A stretch of 64,000 nt of DNA from Chryseobacterium oleae (GTDB lineage Bacteria > Bacteroidota > Bacteroidia > Flavobacteriales > Weeksellaceae), in NCBI RefSeq assembly GCF_900115055.1, contig NZ_FOVD01000001.1, positions 124,001 to 188,000 on the forward strand. The letters run 5' to 3'. Position numbers and translations under genes: made by a program. A model generated the notes under the pieces. The model ran no database searches, was not told the DNA's origin, and saw only the letters and a list, made by a program, of their open reading frames with translations. Numbering within the stretch: position 1 is the stretch's first letter; each line of letters opens with the position of its first letter. Shown piece by piece: positions 1 to 7,065 of this stretch.

Positions 1-1010
1 AACTGTCGCTCTCTCCTATGATCGCTGCATTGGCTGCGGGAAACTGCTGTATTTTAAAGCCTAGTGAAATAGCAGAAAACACAATGAAAGTGATGGCCAA
101 ACTCATTAATGAGAATTTTCCGCCCGAGTATTTATATGTTTATGAAGGGGGCATTGATGAAACCACGGAGCTTTTAAAACTGAAATTTGATAAAATATTT
201 TTTACAGGAAGTACGAAAGTTGGAAAAATCGTATACAAAGCTGCTGCAGAGCATTTAACACCTGTTGTTCTTGAATTGGGAGGAAAGTCTCCTGCAATCG
301 TCACCAAAGATGCAGACCTTGAAGTCGCTGCCAAAAGAATCGTTTGGGGAAAATTTCTGAATGCGGGACAGACCTGCGTGGCACCGGATTATCTGCTTGT
401 AGAAGAATCCATTCATGAACAGTTTCTGGAAATGCTGAGAAAATATATCACAGAATTCAAATACGAACCCGGTTCCGAACAGTATACAAGAATTATCAAC
501 CGCAAAAATTTTGACCGTCTCGTAAAACTTATTGACCATAAGAAAATTTATTTTGGAGGAAATTCAGACGAAACGAAACTGCATATTGAACCTACCATTT
601 TGAACAACGTTAACTGGGAAGACGATGTCATGCAGGAAGAGATTTTCGGTCCGATACTTCCGGTGATCAGTTTTACCCATTTTAATCCGGTTTTAAATAC
701 GATCCTGGAACATGAAAAACCACTTGCCGCGTATCTGTTCACCCGGAATGCTGAGGAAAAAGAAGCTTTTACTTCGAAATTATCATTTGGTGGCGGATGT
801 ATCAATGATGTGATTATGCATTTGGGTAATGAAAGGTTACCGTTTGGAGGTGTTGGAGCTTCCGGTATCGGGAATTACCATGGGAAATATGGTTTCGAAG
901 CTTTTTCGCATCAGAAATCTATCCTTGAAAAAGCAACCTGGGGCGAACCCAGTATTAAATATCCGCCTTATTCTGAGAAGAAATTAAGCTGGATCAAGAA
1001 ACTTCTGTAA
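1..1010 (+). CDS. Aldehyde dehydrogenase, 5' end cut by window edge
   Basis: NAD(P)-dependent aldehyde dehydrogenase that oxidises an aldehyde to its acid. The reading frame is open to base 3, so the start lies outside the window. The first ATG, at 18, is internal, because the residues before it (LSLSP) continue the family's substrate-tunnel region. Visible motifs are the FTGSTKVG coenzyme loop, ELGGKSP with the general-base Glu, and NAGQTC with the nucleophilic Cys (codon at 375-377). The short C-terminal half and the ending that follows PFGGVGASG resemble the class 3 / fatty aldehyde dehydrogenase branch. A hairpin terminator follows directly. The substrate cannot be told from sequence. Confidence 0.93.
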   Translation, partial: LSLSPMIAALAAGNCCILKPSEIAENTMKVMAKLINENFPPEYLYVYEGGIDETTELLKLKFDKIFFTGSTKVGKIVYKAAAEHLTPVVLELGGKSPAIVTKDADLEVAAKRIVWGKFLNAGQTCVAPDYLLVEESIHEQFLEMLRKYITEFKYEPGSEQYTRIINRKNFDRLVKLIDHKKIYFGGNSDETKLHIEPTILNNVNWEDDVMQEEIFGPILPVISFTHFNPVLNTILEHEKPLAAYLFTRNAEEKEAFTSKLSFGGGCINDVIMHLGNERLPFGGVGASGIGNYHGKYGFEAFSHQKSILEKATWGEPSIKYPPYSEKKLSWIKKLL

Positions 1011-1020
1011 ATAAAAAAAA

Positions 1021-1037
1021 CCGGGAAATTTTCCCGG
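1021..1037. terminator. Bidirectional hairpin between convergent genes
   Basis: Perfect 8-bp stem (CCGGGAAA / TTTCCCGG) with a one-base loop, preceded by an A-run and followed by a T-rich stretch. It can therefore stop the aldehyde dehydrogenase on plus and the thioredoxin gene on minus. Confidence 0.8.
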
Positions 1038-1045
1038 TTGTATTT

Positions 1046-1618
1046 TTATGATTTAGGTGCCCATTGCGTAAAGAATTCTTTTACCTTTTCTTTGCTGTAG
1101 CCTTTACCTTCTTCCAGAACTGAGCTGTCTTTCAGCACATGAATCATTTTTCCATTTTTATCCAACACAATGAAAAAAGGATAACCAAGCTCTTCTTTGA
1201 TATTCACATATTTAGAAAAAACTTTTTCATTCTTATTGTCAGGAGAGTAATTCAAATGATAATAGACATAATTTTTATCTACTGTTTCCTTTAATTCAGG
1301 AGTACTTTGAACAAAATTATTAAAACGGAGACACCAGATACACCAGTTTCCTCCTGCCTGGATGATTATATTTTTCCCTTCCTTTTTAGCTTTAGCAATT
1401 ACTTTATTGATATCAGCCTCTGCATTGGCTTTCGGATCGTATGGTTTTGGAAGTTTCGCCTTCTCCTCACCCGCTTTCTTCTTTGCATCTAACTCTGCAT
1501 GGTCTGTTTTCACCAAAAGAGTTTTATCCTTCTCTCTTCCTTCCGGTACATTTTTGGTTTCCTGGGAAAAAGCAATTGCGCTAAGTCCCAAAAAGGCTAT
1601 GATTGACAATTTTTTCAT
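1046..1618 (-). CDS. Exported thioredoxin-fold protein
   Basis: Probable periplasmic thiol-disulfide protein of 190 residues. I start it at the ATG that gives MKKLSIIAFLGLSAIAFSQ, a clear signal peptide; the frame stays open 17 codons further upstream, but that extension would run into the promoter-like sequence. After a charged stretch (residues ~20-70) comes the thioredoxin fold, with the redox motif WCIWC preceded by QAGGN, and a later YPFFIVLDKNGK segment carrying the cis-Pro region. It resembles DUF255/thioredoxin_7 proteins, which use a WCxWC motif. The partner is unknown. It converges on the aldehyde dehydrogenase. Confidence 0.85.
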   Translation of the reverse strand: MKKLSIIAFLGLSAIAFSQETKNVPEGREKDKTLLVKTDHAELDAKKKAGEEKAKLPKPYDPKANAEADINKVIAKAKKEGKNIIIQAGGNWCIWCLRFNNFVQSTPELKETVDKNYVYYHLNYSPDNKNEKVFSKYVNIKEELGYPFFIVLDKNGKMIHVLKDSSVLEEGKGYSKEKVKEFFTQWAPKS

Positions 1619-1654
1619 AACATAAAAATAAAAAAAATTTATACTTATTGCAAG

Positions 1655-1662
1655 CAAAAATA
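1655..1662 (-). promoter_or_regulatory. Candidate -7 element of the thioredoxin gene
   Basis: On the minus strand this reads TATTTTTG, an exact match to the Bacteroidetes -7 consensus TAnnTTTG, 36 bases upstream of the chosen ATG. No good -33 TTTG is visible. Confidence 0.45.
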
Positions 1663-1683
1663 GAACCATAATTTTATTATCAC

Positions 1684-1691
1684 TAGATTTG
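1684..1691 (+). promoter_or_regulatory. Candidate -7 element of the acyltransferase gene
   Basis: TAGATTTG matches TAnnTTTG exactly and ends eight bases before the ATG at 1700, so the mRNA would be almost leaderless. Confidence 0.5.
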
Positions 1692-1699
1692 CATGTTTT

Positions 1700-2584
1700 A
1701 TGGATTTCCTGATCAAAATATTATATTTCATCTCCAAGCTTCCGCTCAAAGTATTGTATATTTTTTCGGACGTTATGTTCTTCCTGAACTACTATCTGGT
1801 AGGCTACCGAAAGAACGTTATTACCCAAAATCTAAGAAACTCTTTTCCTGAAAAATCGGAAGAAGAGATTAGAGCCATACGAAAGAAATTCTATCTTAAC
1901 TTCTCAGATTATTTGGTAGAAACCATCAAATCTTTCAGTATTTCTGAAACAGAAGCCAGAGTCAGAATGCAGCACATCAATCAGGAGATCTTCCATGAAG
2001 CTAAAGCTGAAGGCAAAAATGTAATCATGCTGGCAGGACACGTTTTCAACTGGGAATGGATGAATGCTTTCGCAAGAGTGATTCCACAAAAACACTGTCA
2101 TCCTGTATACAGAAAGGTCAACAGCGATTTCTGGGAAAACCAGATGAAAAGAGTCAGAAACAAATTTGGAAACGAAGCTCTGGAGGCTAATGAAGTGATC
2201 ATGAATATTTTCAGATCTAAAAACGATGGTGAATCAGCGTATATGTTCGTGGCAGACCAAACGCCCCATGTTGCCCATGTAAATTACGGATTGGAGTTCC
2301 TTCACCAGAGAACGCCTGCCTTTATAGGCTATGATAAACTGGCTACCAGAATGGACCTTGCTTTTATTTATTGTGAAATGAAGAAAGTAAAGCGGGGCTA
2401 TTACCAGGTCAATTACCACAGAATCTATCCTGATGGTGAAAAGTTTACAGAACATGAAGTGGTGAAGAAATTCCACCACCTTCTGGAAAATACACTTCGC
2501 AGGAACCCGGACAACTATCTTTGGTCTCACAGAAAATGGAAGTACCAAAGCTCGATTAAAACCTTTGATGGCGATAAAAAATAA
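1700..2584 (+). CDS. Lipid A biosynthesis acyltransferase (LpxL/HtrB family)
   Basis: Inner-membrane enzyme that would transfer a secondary acyl chain to lipid A or a related lipid. The 294-residue length fits the family. An N-terminal hydrophobic segment (residues ~5-35) would anchor it. The catalytic H-x4-E motif is seen as H114-VFNW-E119 after the strand VIMLAG. Late residues include the NPDNYLWSHRKWK ending typical of the family. A glycosyltransferase follows seven bases later, so both probably work in envelope lipid or polysaccharide synthesis. Many Bacteroidetes have one or two such genes, so the exact acylation step cannot be assigned. Confidence 0.88.
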   Translation: MDFLIKILYFISKLPLKVLYIFSDVMFFLNYYLVGYRKNVITQNLRNSFPEKSEEEIRAIRKKFYLNFSDYLVETIKSFSISETEARVRMQHINQEIFHEAKAEGKNVIMLAGHVFNWEWMNAFARVIPQKHCHPVYRKVNSDFWENQMKRVRNKFGNEALEANEVIMNIFRSKNDGESAYMFVADQTPHVAHVNYGLEFLHQRTPAFIGYDKLATRMDLAFIYCEMKKVKRGYYQVNYHRIYPDGEKFTEHEVVKKFHHLLENTLRRNPDNYLWSHRKWKYQSSIKTFDGDKK

Positions 2585-2590
2585 ATCCTG

Positions 2591-3571
2591 ATGCCGAATA
2601 AATTAGCTGTTGCTATCTTAAACTGGAATGGAAAAAACTGGCTTGAGAAATTTCTTCCGAGTGTTGTCAGTTTTTCTCAAAATGCAGATATCTATGTCAT
2701 CGACAACCTTTCTACCGATGATTCTATAACATTTATACAGACTCATTTTCCTGCCGTAAAAATCATTAAAAACACGCAGAACTATGGTTTTGCCGGTGGT
2801 TACAATGAAGGTTTAAAGGAACTCAAAAATGAATATTACTGTCTTCTTAATTCAGATGTAGAAGTTACTGAAAACTGGACAGTTCCGGTTCTGGAATTAT
2901 TTGAAAAAGATCCTTCCATAGCAGCGATACAACCTAAAATTCTATCTTTTAATAATAAAACTTTTTTTGAATTTGCCGGCGCTGCCGGTGGTCTTATTGA
3001 TAATCTGGGCTACCCTTATTGTCGAGGACGTGTATTCGATGATGTGGAAGAAGATAAAGGACAGTATGATGATGAAACAGAGATTTTCTGGGCTTCCGGA
3101 TGCAGTTTCTTTATCCGTTCAAAAGACTTCTGGGAACAGAGAGGTTTTGATGAAAGATTTTTTGCCCATCAGGAAGAAATTGATCTCTGCTGGAGACTGA
3201 TTAATTCCGGGAGGAAAATTTTCTACACAGGAAAATCGAAAGTCTATCACGTAGGTGGCGGAACACTCAACAAACAAAGCGCTCAAAAAACGTATTTAAA
3301 TATCCGCAACAACCTTTCCATGATGCTGAAAAATTTACCGTTTCCAAAACTGGTAGCGTTAATTTTCTTCAGACTTTGTTTAGACGGAATTGCCGGAATT
3401 TATTTCGGATTGAAAAACGGATTTCCCCATCTTTGGGCCGTTGTAAGAGCTCATTTTGGATTTTATGCACAACTTCCGGGAACATGGAAACTTCGCCAGA
3501 ATCATCAGAAGAGCAAATTCTATCAATCGAAATGGCTGATCTTCAGGCATTTTTTAGGTGGAAGGAAGTAG
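2591..3571 (+). CDS. Glycosyltransferase family 2 (rhamnosyltransferase-like)
   Basis: GT-A fold glycosyltransferase of 326 residues. It opens with the strand LAVAILNWNGKNWLEK. A nucleotide-binding DNLSTDD lies at ~38-44 and the metal-binding NSD at 87-89. A later HQEEIDLCWR segment carries the putative catalytic acid pair and is typical of WbbL-type transferases. A hydrophobic stretch around residues 255-275 could associate with the membrane. It is probably co-transcribed with the upstream acyltransferase (six-base gap). The likely role is transfer of a sugar to an envelope glycan; donor and acceptor are not predictable. Confidence 0.9.
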   Translation: MPNKLAVAILNWNGKNWLEKFLPSVVSFSQNADIYVIDNLSTDDSITFIQTHFPAVKIIKNTQNYGFAGGYNEGLKELKNEYYCLLNSDVEVTENWTVPVLELFEKDPSIAAIQPKILSFNNKTFFEFAGAAGGLIDNLGYPYCRGRVFDDVEEDKGQYDDETEIFWASGCSFFIRSKDFWEQRGFDERFFAHQEEIDLCWRLINSGRKIFYTGKSKVYHVGGGTLNKQSAQKTYLNIRNNLSMMLKNLPFPKLVALIFFRLCLDGIAGIYFGLKNGFPHLWAVVRAHFGFYAQLPGTWKLRQNHQKSKFYQSKWLIFRHFLGGRK

Positions 3572-3593
3572 GGATTAGGGATTAGGGATTAGG
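3569..3593 (+). repeat. Heptanucleotide tandem repeat
   Basis: Three and a half perfect copies of TAGGGAT overlapping the stop codon of the glycosyltransferase gene. It looks telomere-like but is too short and isolated for such a role. Confidence 0.9.
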
Positions 3594-3743
3594 AAAATAA
3601 AGTACAAATATCTGACGGTTAAAGGACTATGGTATTTTACGTGAAAAATTCTTAACTTCAAAAAACTTTAAACTTTGAACATTAAAATAAAACCAGCAAC
3701 TAACCAACCAGTAACACATAACCCTTAACTCATCACTCAAAAA

Positions 3744-4301
3744 ATGGATTTCTGCGCAATAGATTTTGAAACGGCCACTCACGAGAAAAATTCAGCGTGT
3801 GAAATGGGTATTTGTGTTGTTCAGGATTCCAAAATTGTGGAAACAAAGACCTGGCTGATCAAACCGCCAAGTTTTCCTTATTTCAGCAGATTTAATATTG
3901 CTGTTCATGGAATTACCCCTGAAGATGTAAAAGATGCTCCTACTTTTGATGAAATCTGGTATGAAGCTGAAGAAATGATGTACGGATCGCTGATGATTGC
4001 CCACAATGCAAGCTTTGATGCGGGAGTTTTAAGAGGCTGTTTTGCCCATTATGGTATGTTTACTCCAAAGCTGAATTATCTTTGCAGTATTCAGCTGGCT
4101 AAAAAATCCTGGAATTATCTTCCAAAATACGGACTGAAACATCTGGCAGAACATCACCAGATCAATCTGAATCACCACCGGGCCGGAGATGATGCCGAAG
4201 CCTGCGCGAAAATTGCACTTCTGGCTTTTGAGAAATTAATTATCACCGAAAACGACGAGCTCCATGAATCTTTCTTAAATAAATACATCAAAAAACTATA
4301 A
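3744..4301 (+). CDS. DEDDh 3'-5' exonuclease (DnaQ/epsilon-like)
   Basis: 185-residue RNase T/DnaQ-superfamily exonuclease. Exo I is D7-F-E9, the middle motif is HNASFD with D92, and Exo III is H145-x-A-x-D149, so all catalytic acids and the general-base His are present. It is a stand-alone exonuclease domain with no polymerase or UvrC-like partner domain. It could act as a proofreading subunit homologue or as an independent DNA or RNA exonuclease. The next gene begins three bases after its stop. The 170 bases upstream hold low-complexity sequence and no clear promoter. Confidence 0.9.
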   Translation: MDFCAIDFETATHEKNSACEMGICVVQDSKIVETKTWLIKPPSFPYFSRFNIAVHGITPEDVKDAPTFDEIWYEAEEMMYGSLMIAHNASFDAGVLRGCFAHYGMFTPKLNYLCSIQLAKKSWNYLPKYGLKHLAEHHQINLNHHRAGDDAEACAKIALLAFEKLIITENDELHESFLNKYIKKL

Positions 4302-4304
4302 CCC

Positions 4305-5027
4305 ATGAAAAAACTTCTACTTCCGGCTGCCATTATTGTCAGCACCTTATTCCAGGCACAAAGCTCGGAACTCCTCAGCACAACTTGGTATTTAAAGAAA
4401 GTGATCAAGAATAACACGACCTATCTGCTTCCGCAAAATAGTGAAATAGGCACACCTACGATGACTTTTACTCCAACACCTGGATCATCAGGGACCTATA
4501 CCAATATGAATAGTCCTGTATGCGGAAAATCGATCTGGGGTAATATATTTTTGCAAGGTATGCAACCCAATCATTTTGTTTTCTGGACTTATGGTGTCGG
4601 TAACAGCCAAACCTGCACTAACCCTGAAAACATAGATTTCACCAATCAATATGTCAATTATTTTAATATTAGCTCGGACTCACATGATTACCAGATCACC
4701 AATTCAGGAAACACCAAAAACCTGGTTCTTACCAATAATCTGGGAGACAAAGCTTTTTATGAAAGTGGTTTCTTAGCAACCCAAGAATCGGAGGCATCAA
4801 ATGTTTCGTCAATAAAGATTTACCCTAATCCCGTTAAGGACAGTTTCCTTGAAATTAAAGGCATTGAGCGTATTGAATGGACAAAAATTTATAACGCTGA
4901 AGGAAGACTCGTTCAGCAAAATTCTGCAGATTCCAGAATAGATATTTCCGGCCTTTCAAGAGGAGGCTATTTCCTGGAAATCAAATCTCAGAAAGGACTC
5001 AGCAGATATCAGTTTATCAGGGAATAA
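4305..5027 (+). CDS. Secreted protein with T9SS type A sorting domain
   Basis: 240-residue exported protein. The signal peptide is MKKLLLPAAIIVSTLFQAQ. The middle region (~20-160) begins SELLSTTWYLKKV, resembling the lipocalin-like heat-shock META / DUF-type beta proteins of flavobacteria, with no catalytic motif I recognise. Residues ~165-240 form a Por secretion (type IX) C-terminal sorting domain: IKIYPNPVKD, then a beta-rich segment with GGYFLEI and a basic ending. The protein should therefore cross the outer membrane by T9SS and be attached or released. It sits three bases behind the exonuclease gene, which may be accidental. Confidence 0.88.
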   Translation: MKKLLLPAAIIVSTLFQAQSSELLSTTWYLKKVIKNNTTYLLPQNSEIGTPTMTFTPTPGSSGTYTNMNSPVCGKSIWGNIFLQGMQPNHFVFWTYGVGNSQTCTNPENIDFTNQYVNYFNISSDSHDYQITNSGNTKNLVLTNNLGDKAFYESGFLATQESEASNVSSIKIYPNPVKDSFLEIKGIERIEWTKIYNAEGRLVQQNSADSRIDISGLSRGGYFLEIKSQKGLSRYQFIRE

Positions 5028-5293
5028 TCCTAAATTTTTTAGATGTCAGATTTCAGACATCAGATTTCAGACTTTCAACTGGGATGAAGAATGTCAATGG
5101 TGAATTTTGCCCCACAAGTGAATACTGAATGCAAGGTTGGAGAATAAGAGTCAAAAAATTAGACATCAGAATGTCAGATTTAAGACTATAATTTATTAGC
5201 TTAAACACTACCAACCAGCAACTCATACACCAGTAACTAGCAACCAAAATTTACTGAAACTTATAACTCATCATTTAAAACTCATCACTCAGC
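5028..5293. repeat. Intergenic degenerate repeats (CAGATTTCAGA and CCAGCAACT types)
   Basis: No gene seen. 5040-5075 and 5158-5190 carry imperfect copies of a GTCAGATTTCAGACATC-like unit, and 5205-5292 carries ACCAGCAACT / AACTCATCA-like units. Similar stretches occur at 3690-3740 and 16565-16830. Confidence 0.6.
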
Positions 5294-5668
5294 CTAATTG
5301 CTTAACACTTCAGACAACAGGTTGAACTTTGGGATCTCTATCTCAAAGGTTTCCTGCGTATCCATGTTTTTAACGAGGTATTTTCCGCTCATATTACCTA
5401 CGCCGGACCGAAGCATTACATTGGAGAAATAAGCGAAATTTTCGCCTGTGGGAATTTCCGGTGTCAATCCGATTACACCATCACCAATAATCTCTGTGTA
5501 TCCAAAACCGACATCAAAGATGAGCCATTTTCTTTTAAGTACTTTAATGGGAAAGCTTCCGTCATTTTCTATTGTAATATTGTACTTAAAGACATAACGG
5601 TTTTCGGAAGGATAACTGTTTTTACTATCATATTCAGGTATTACTGAAACTTTGATATTGGAAGTCAT
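5294..5668 (-). CDS. apaG: ApaG protein
   Basis: Single-domain ApaG of 124 residues with a fibronectin-III-like beta fold. It shows the family pattern YVFKYNITIEN, a tryptophan-containing KRKWLIFD strand, the GDGVIGLTPEIPTGENFAYFS core and GNMSGKYLV. I choose the ATG giving MTSNIKVSV because family members start there; another ATG lies five codons upstream. ApaG is linked in enterobacteria to Co2+/Mg2+ efflux phenotypes and Ap4A metabolism, but its molecular role is unsettled. It lies downstream of the sucAB terminator, so it probably has its own promoter. Confidence 0.92.
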   Translation of the reverse strand: MTSNIKVSVIPEYDSKNSYPSENRYVFKYNITIENDGSFPIKVLKRKWLIFDVGFGYTEIIGDGVIGLTPEIPTGENFAYFSNVMLRSGVGNMSGKYLVKNMDTQETFEIEIPKFNLLSEVLSN

Positions 5669-5707
5669 TTTTGAGAACATCACCTTAGTTTTTATAACAG
5701 ATACAAA

Positions 5708-5733
5708 AATCTCGCCTTTTTTAAGGCGAGATT
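5708..5733 (-). terminator. Terminator of the sucA-sucB operon
   Basis: Perfect 11-bp stem (arms AATCTCGCCTT / AAGGCGAGATT) with a four-base loop. On the minus strand it is followed by TTTTTG, just beyond the sucB stop. Confidence 0.9.
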
Positions 5734-5761
5734 GTAAGTTATCTTAAAATTTTATTAAATT

Positions 5762-7018
5762 TTATAGTCCAAGGCCTTTTCTTTCGTCGCCTCCCATTAA
5801 AATTTCAACAGGATTGTCGATACCTTCTTTTACCGCTACAAGGAATCCTACAGACTCTTTTCCGTCGATAATTCTGTGGTCATAAGACATCGCAACGTAC
5901 ATCATTGGTCTGATCACTACCTGTCCGTCTACCGCTACCGGTCTCTGGATAATGTTGTGCATTCCAAGGATAGCAGACTGTGGAGGGTTGATGATCGGTG
6001 TAGACATCATAGATCCGAAAGTACCACCATTTGTAATCGTGAAAGTACCGCCAGTCATTTCATCAACAGTAATTTTACCGTCTCTTACTTTAGTTGCAAG
6101 ATCTTTGATGTTCGCTTCAACTCCACTGAAAGACATGTTTTCAGCATTTCTCAATACCGGAACCATTAATCCTTTAGGACCTGACACTGCAATTGAAATA
6201 TCGCAGAAATCATAGTTAATTTTGAAGTCACCGTCGATAGATGCATTCACATCCGGGTACATTTGTAATGCTCTTGTCACCGCTTTTGTAAAGAAAGACA
6301 TAAAGCCTAATCCTACTCCGTGCTTCTGAGCAAATTCTTCTTTGTATATTTTTCTTAATCTGAAAATTTCAGACATATCAACTTCGTTGAAAGTAGTCAA
6401 CATCGCTGTTTCGTTCTTTACAGAAACTAATCTTGAAGCGATTTTTCTTCTTAGAACTGAAAGTTTAGTTGTTGTCGTTGTACGTGCACCAGTTGCAGTA
6501 GAAGGTGTTCCACCTAAAGCAGGAACTGCAGCCAATTCTGCGTCTGTTTTAGTGATTCTTCCGTCTCTTCCGCTTCCTGAAACCTGTCCAGCCTCAACCC
6601 CTTTTTCGTCAAGGATTTTTTTAGCGGCAGGAGATGGAGCTCCCGTTGCATACGTTTGTGGAGCCGCTACCGGAGCAGCTGGTTTTGGAGCTTCCTGTTT
6701 AGCAGGTTCAGCAGCTTTCGGAGCTTCTTCCTGTTTTGGAGCTTCAGCAGCAGGTGCGCTTCCGCCTGCAGGTTTTGGAGCATCCACATCAATTAAACAA
6801 ACTACCTGGCCAACCTGTACTACATCACCCTCTTCTGCTTTTAACGTGATCACACCGCTTTGTTCTGCAGGTAATTCAAGAGTTGCTTTATCTGAGTCTA
6901 CTTCTGCGATGGGCTGATCTTTTTCTACATAATCACCATCTTTCACAAGCCAAGTTGCAATTTCAACTTCTGTAATGGATTCTCCCGGTGAAGGAACTTT
7001 CATTTCTAAAACTGACAT
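5762..7018 (-). CDS. sucB: 2-oxoglutarate dehydrogenase E2, dihydrolipoyl succinyltransferase
   Basis: E2 core of the TCA-cycle 2-oxoglutarate dehydrogenase complex. It moves the succinyl group from lipoate to CoA. Domains in its 418 residues: lipoyl domain (1-78) with lipoylated K44 in DSDKATLE; an Ala/Pro-rich flexible linker (~80-125); an E1/E3-binding domain (~128-165, [13 protein letters not shown]); and the catalytic domain (~185-418) with the SYDHRIIDG active-site motif near residue 380. It lies 47 bases after sucA and ahead of a strong terminator, so it is the second gene of a two-gene operon. The E3 lipoamide dehydrogenase is not in the window. Confidence 0.97.
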   Translation of the reverse strand: MSVLEMKVPSPGESITEVEIATWLVKDGDYVEKDQPIAEVDSDKATLELPAEQSGVITLKAEEGDVVQVGQVVCLIDVDAPKPAGGSAPAAEAPKQEEAPKAAEPAKQEAPKPAAPVAAPQTYATGAPSPAAKKILDEKGVEAGQVSGSGRDGRITKTDAELAAVPALGGTPSTATGARTTTTTKLSVLRRKIASRLVSVKNETAMLTTFNEVDMSEIFRLRKIYKEEFAQKHGVGLGFMSFFTKAVTRALQMYPDVNASIDGDFKINYDFCDISIAVSGPKGLMVPVLRNAENMSFSGVEANIKDLATKVRDGKITVDEMTGGTFTITNGGTFGSMMSTPIINPPQSAILGMHNIIQRPVAVDGQVVIRPMMYVAMSYDHRIIDGKESVGFLVAVKEGIDNPVEILMGGDERKGLGL

Positions 7019-7065
7019 ATTGAGTATTTTTTATTTTTTTAATTGGGTATTATTCTTAATTACAA

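Noticed and set aside
3569-3593. Telomere-like or phase-variable repeat
   Set aside because: Only 3.5 copies, at the end of one gene and not positioned to alter a start or promoter.
6342-6917. 191-residue open frame on plus, opposite sucB
   Set aside because: Ala/Ser/Pro-rich product mirrors the Ala/Pro linker of sucB in the other strand; no start context or family.
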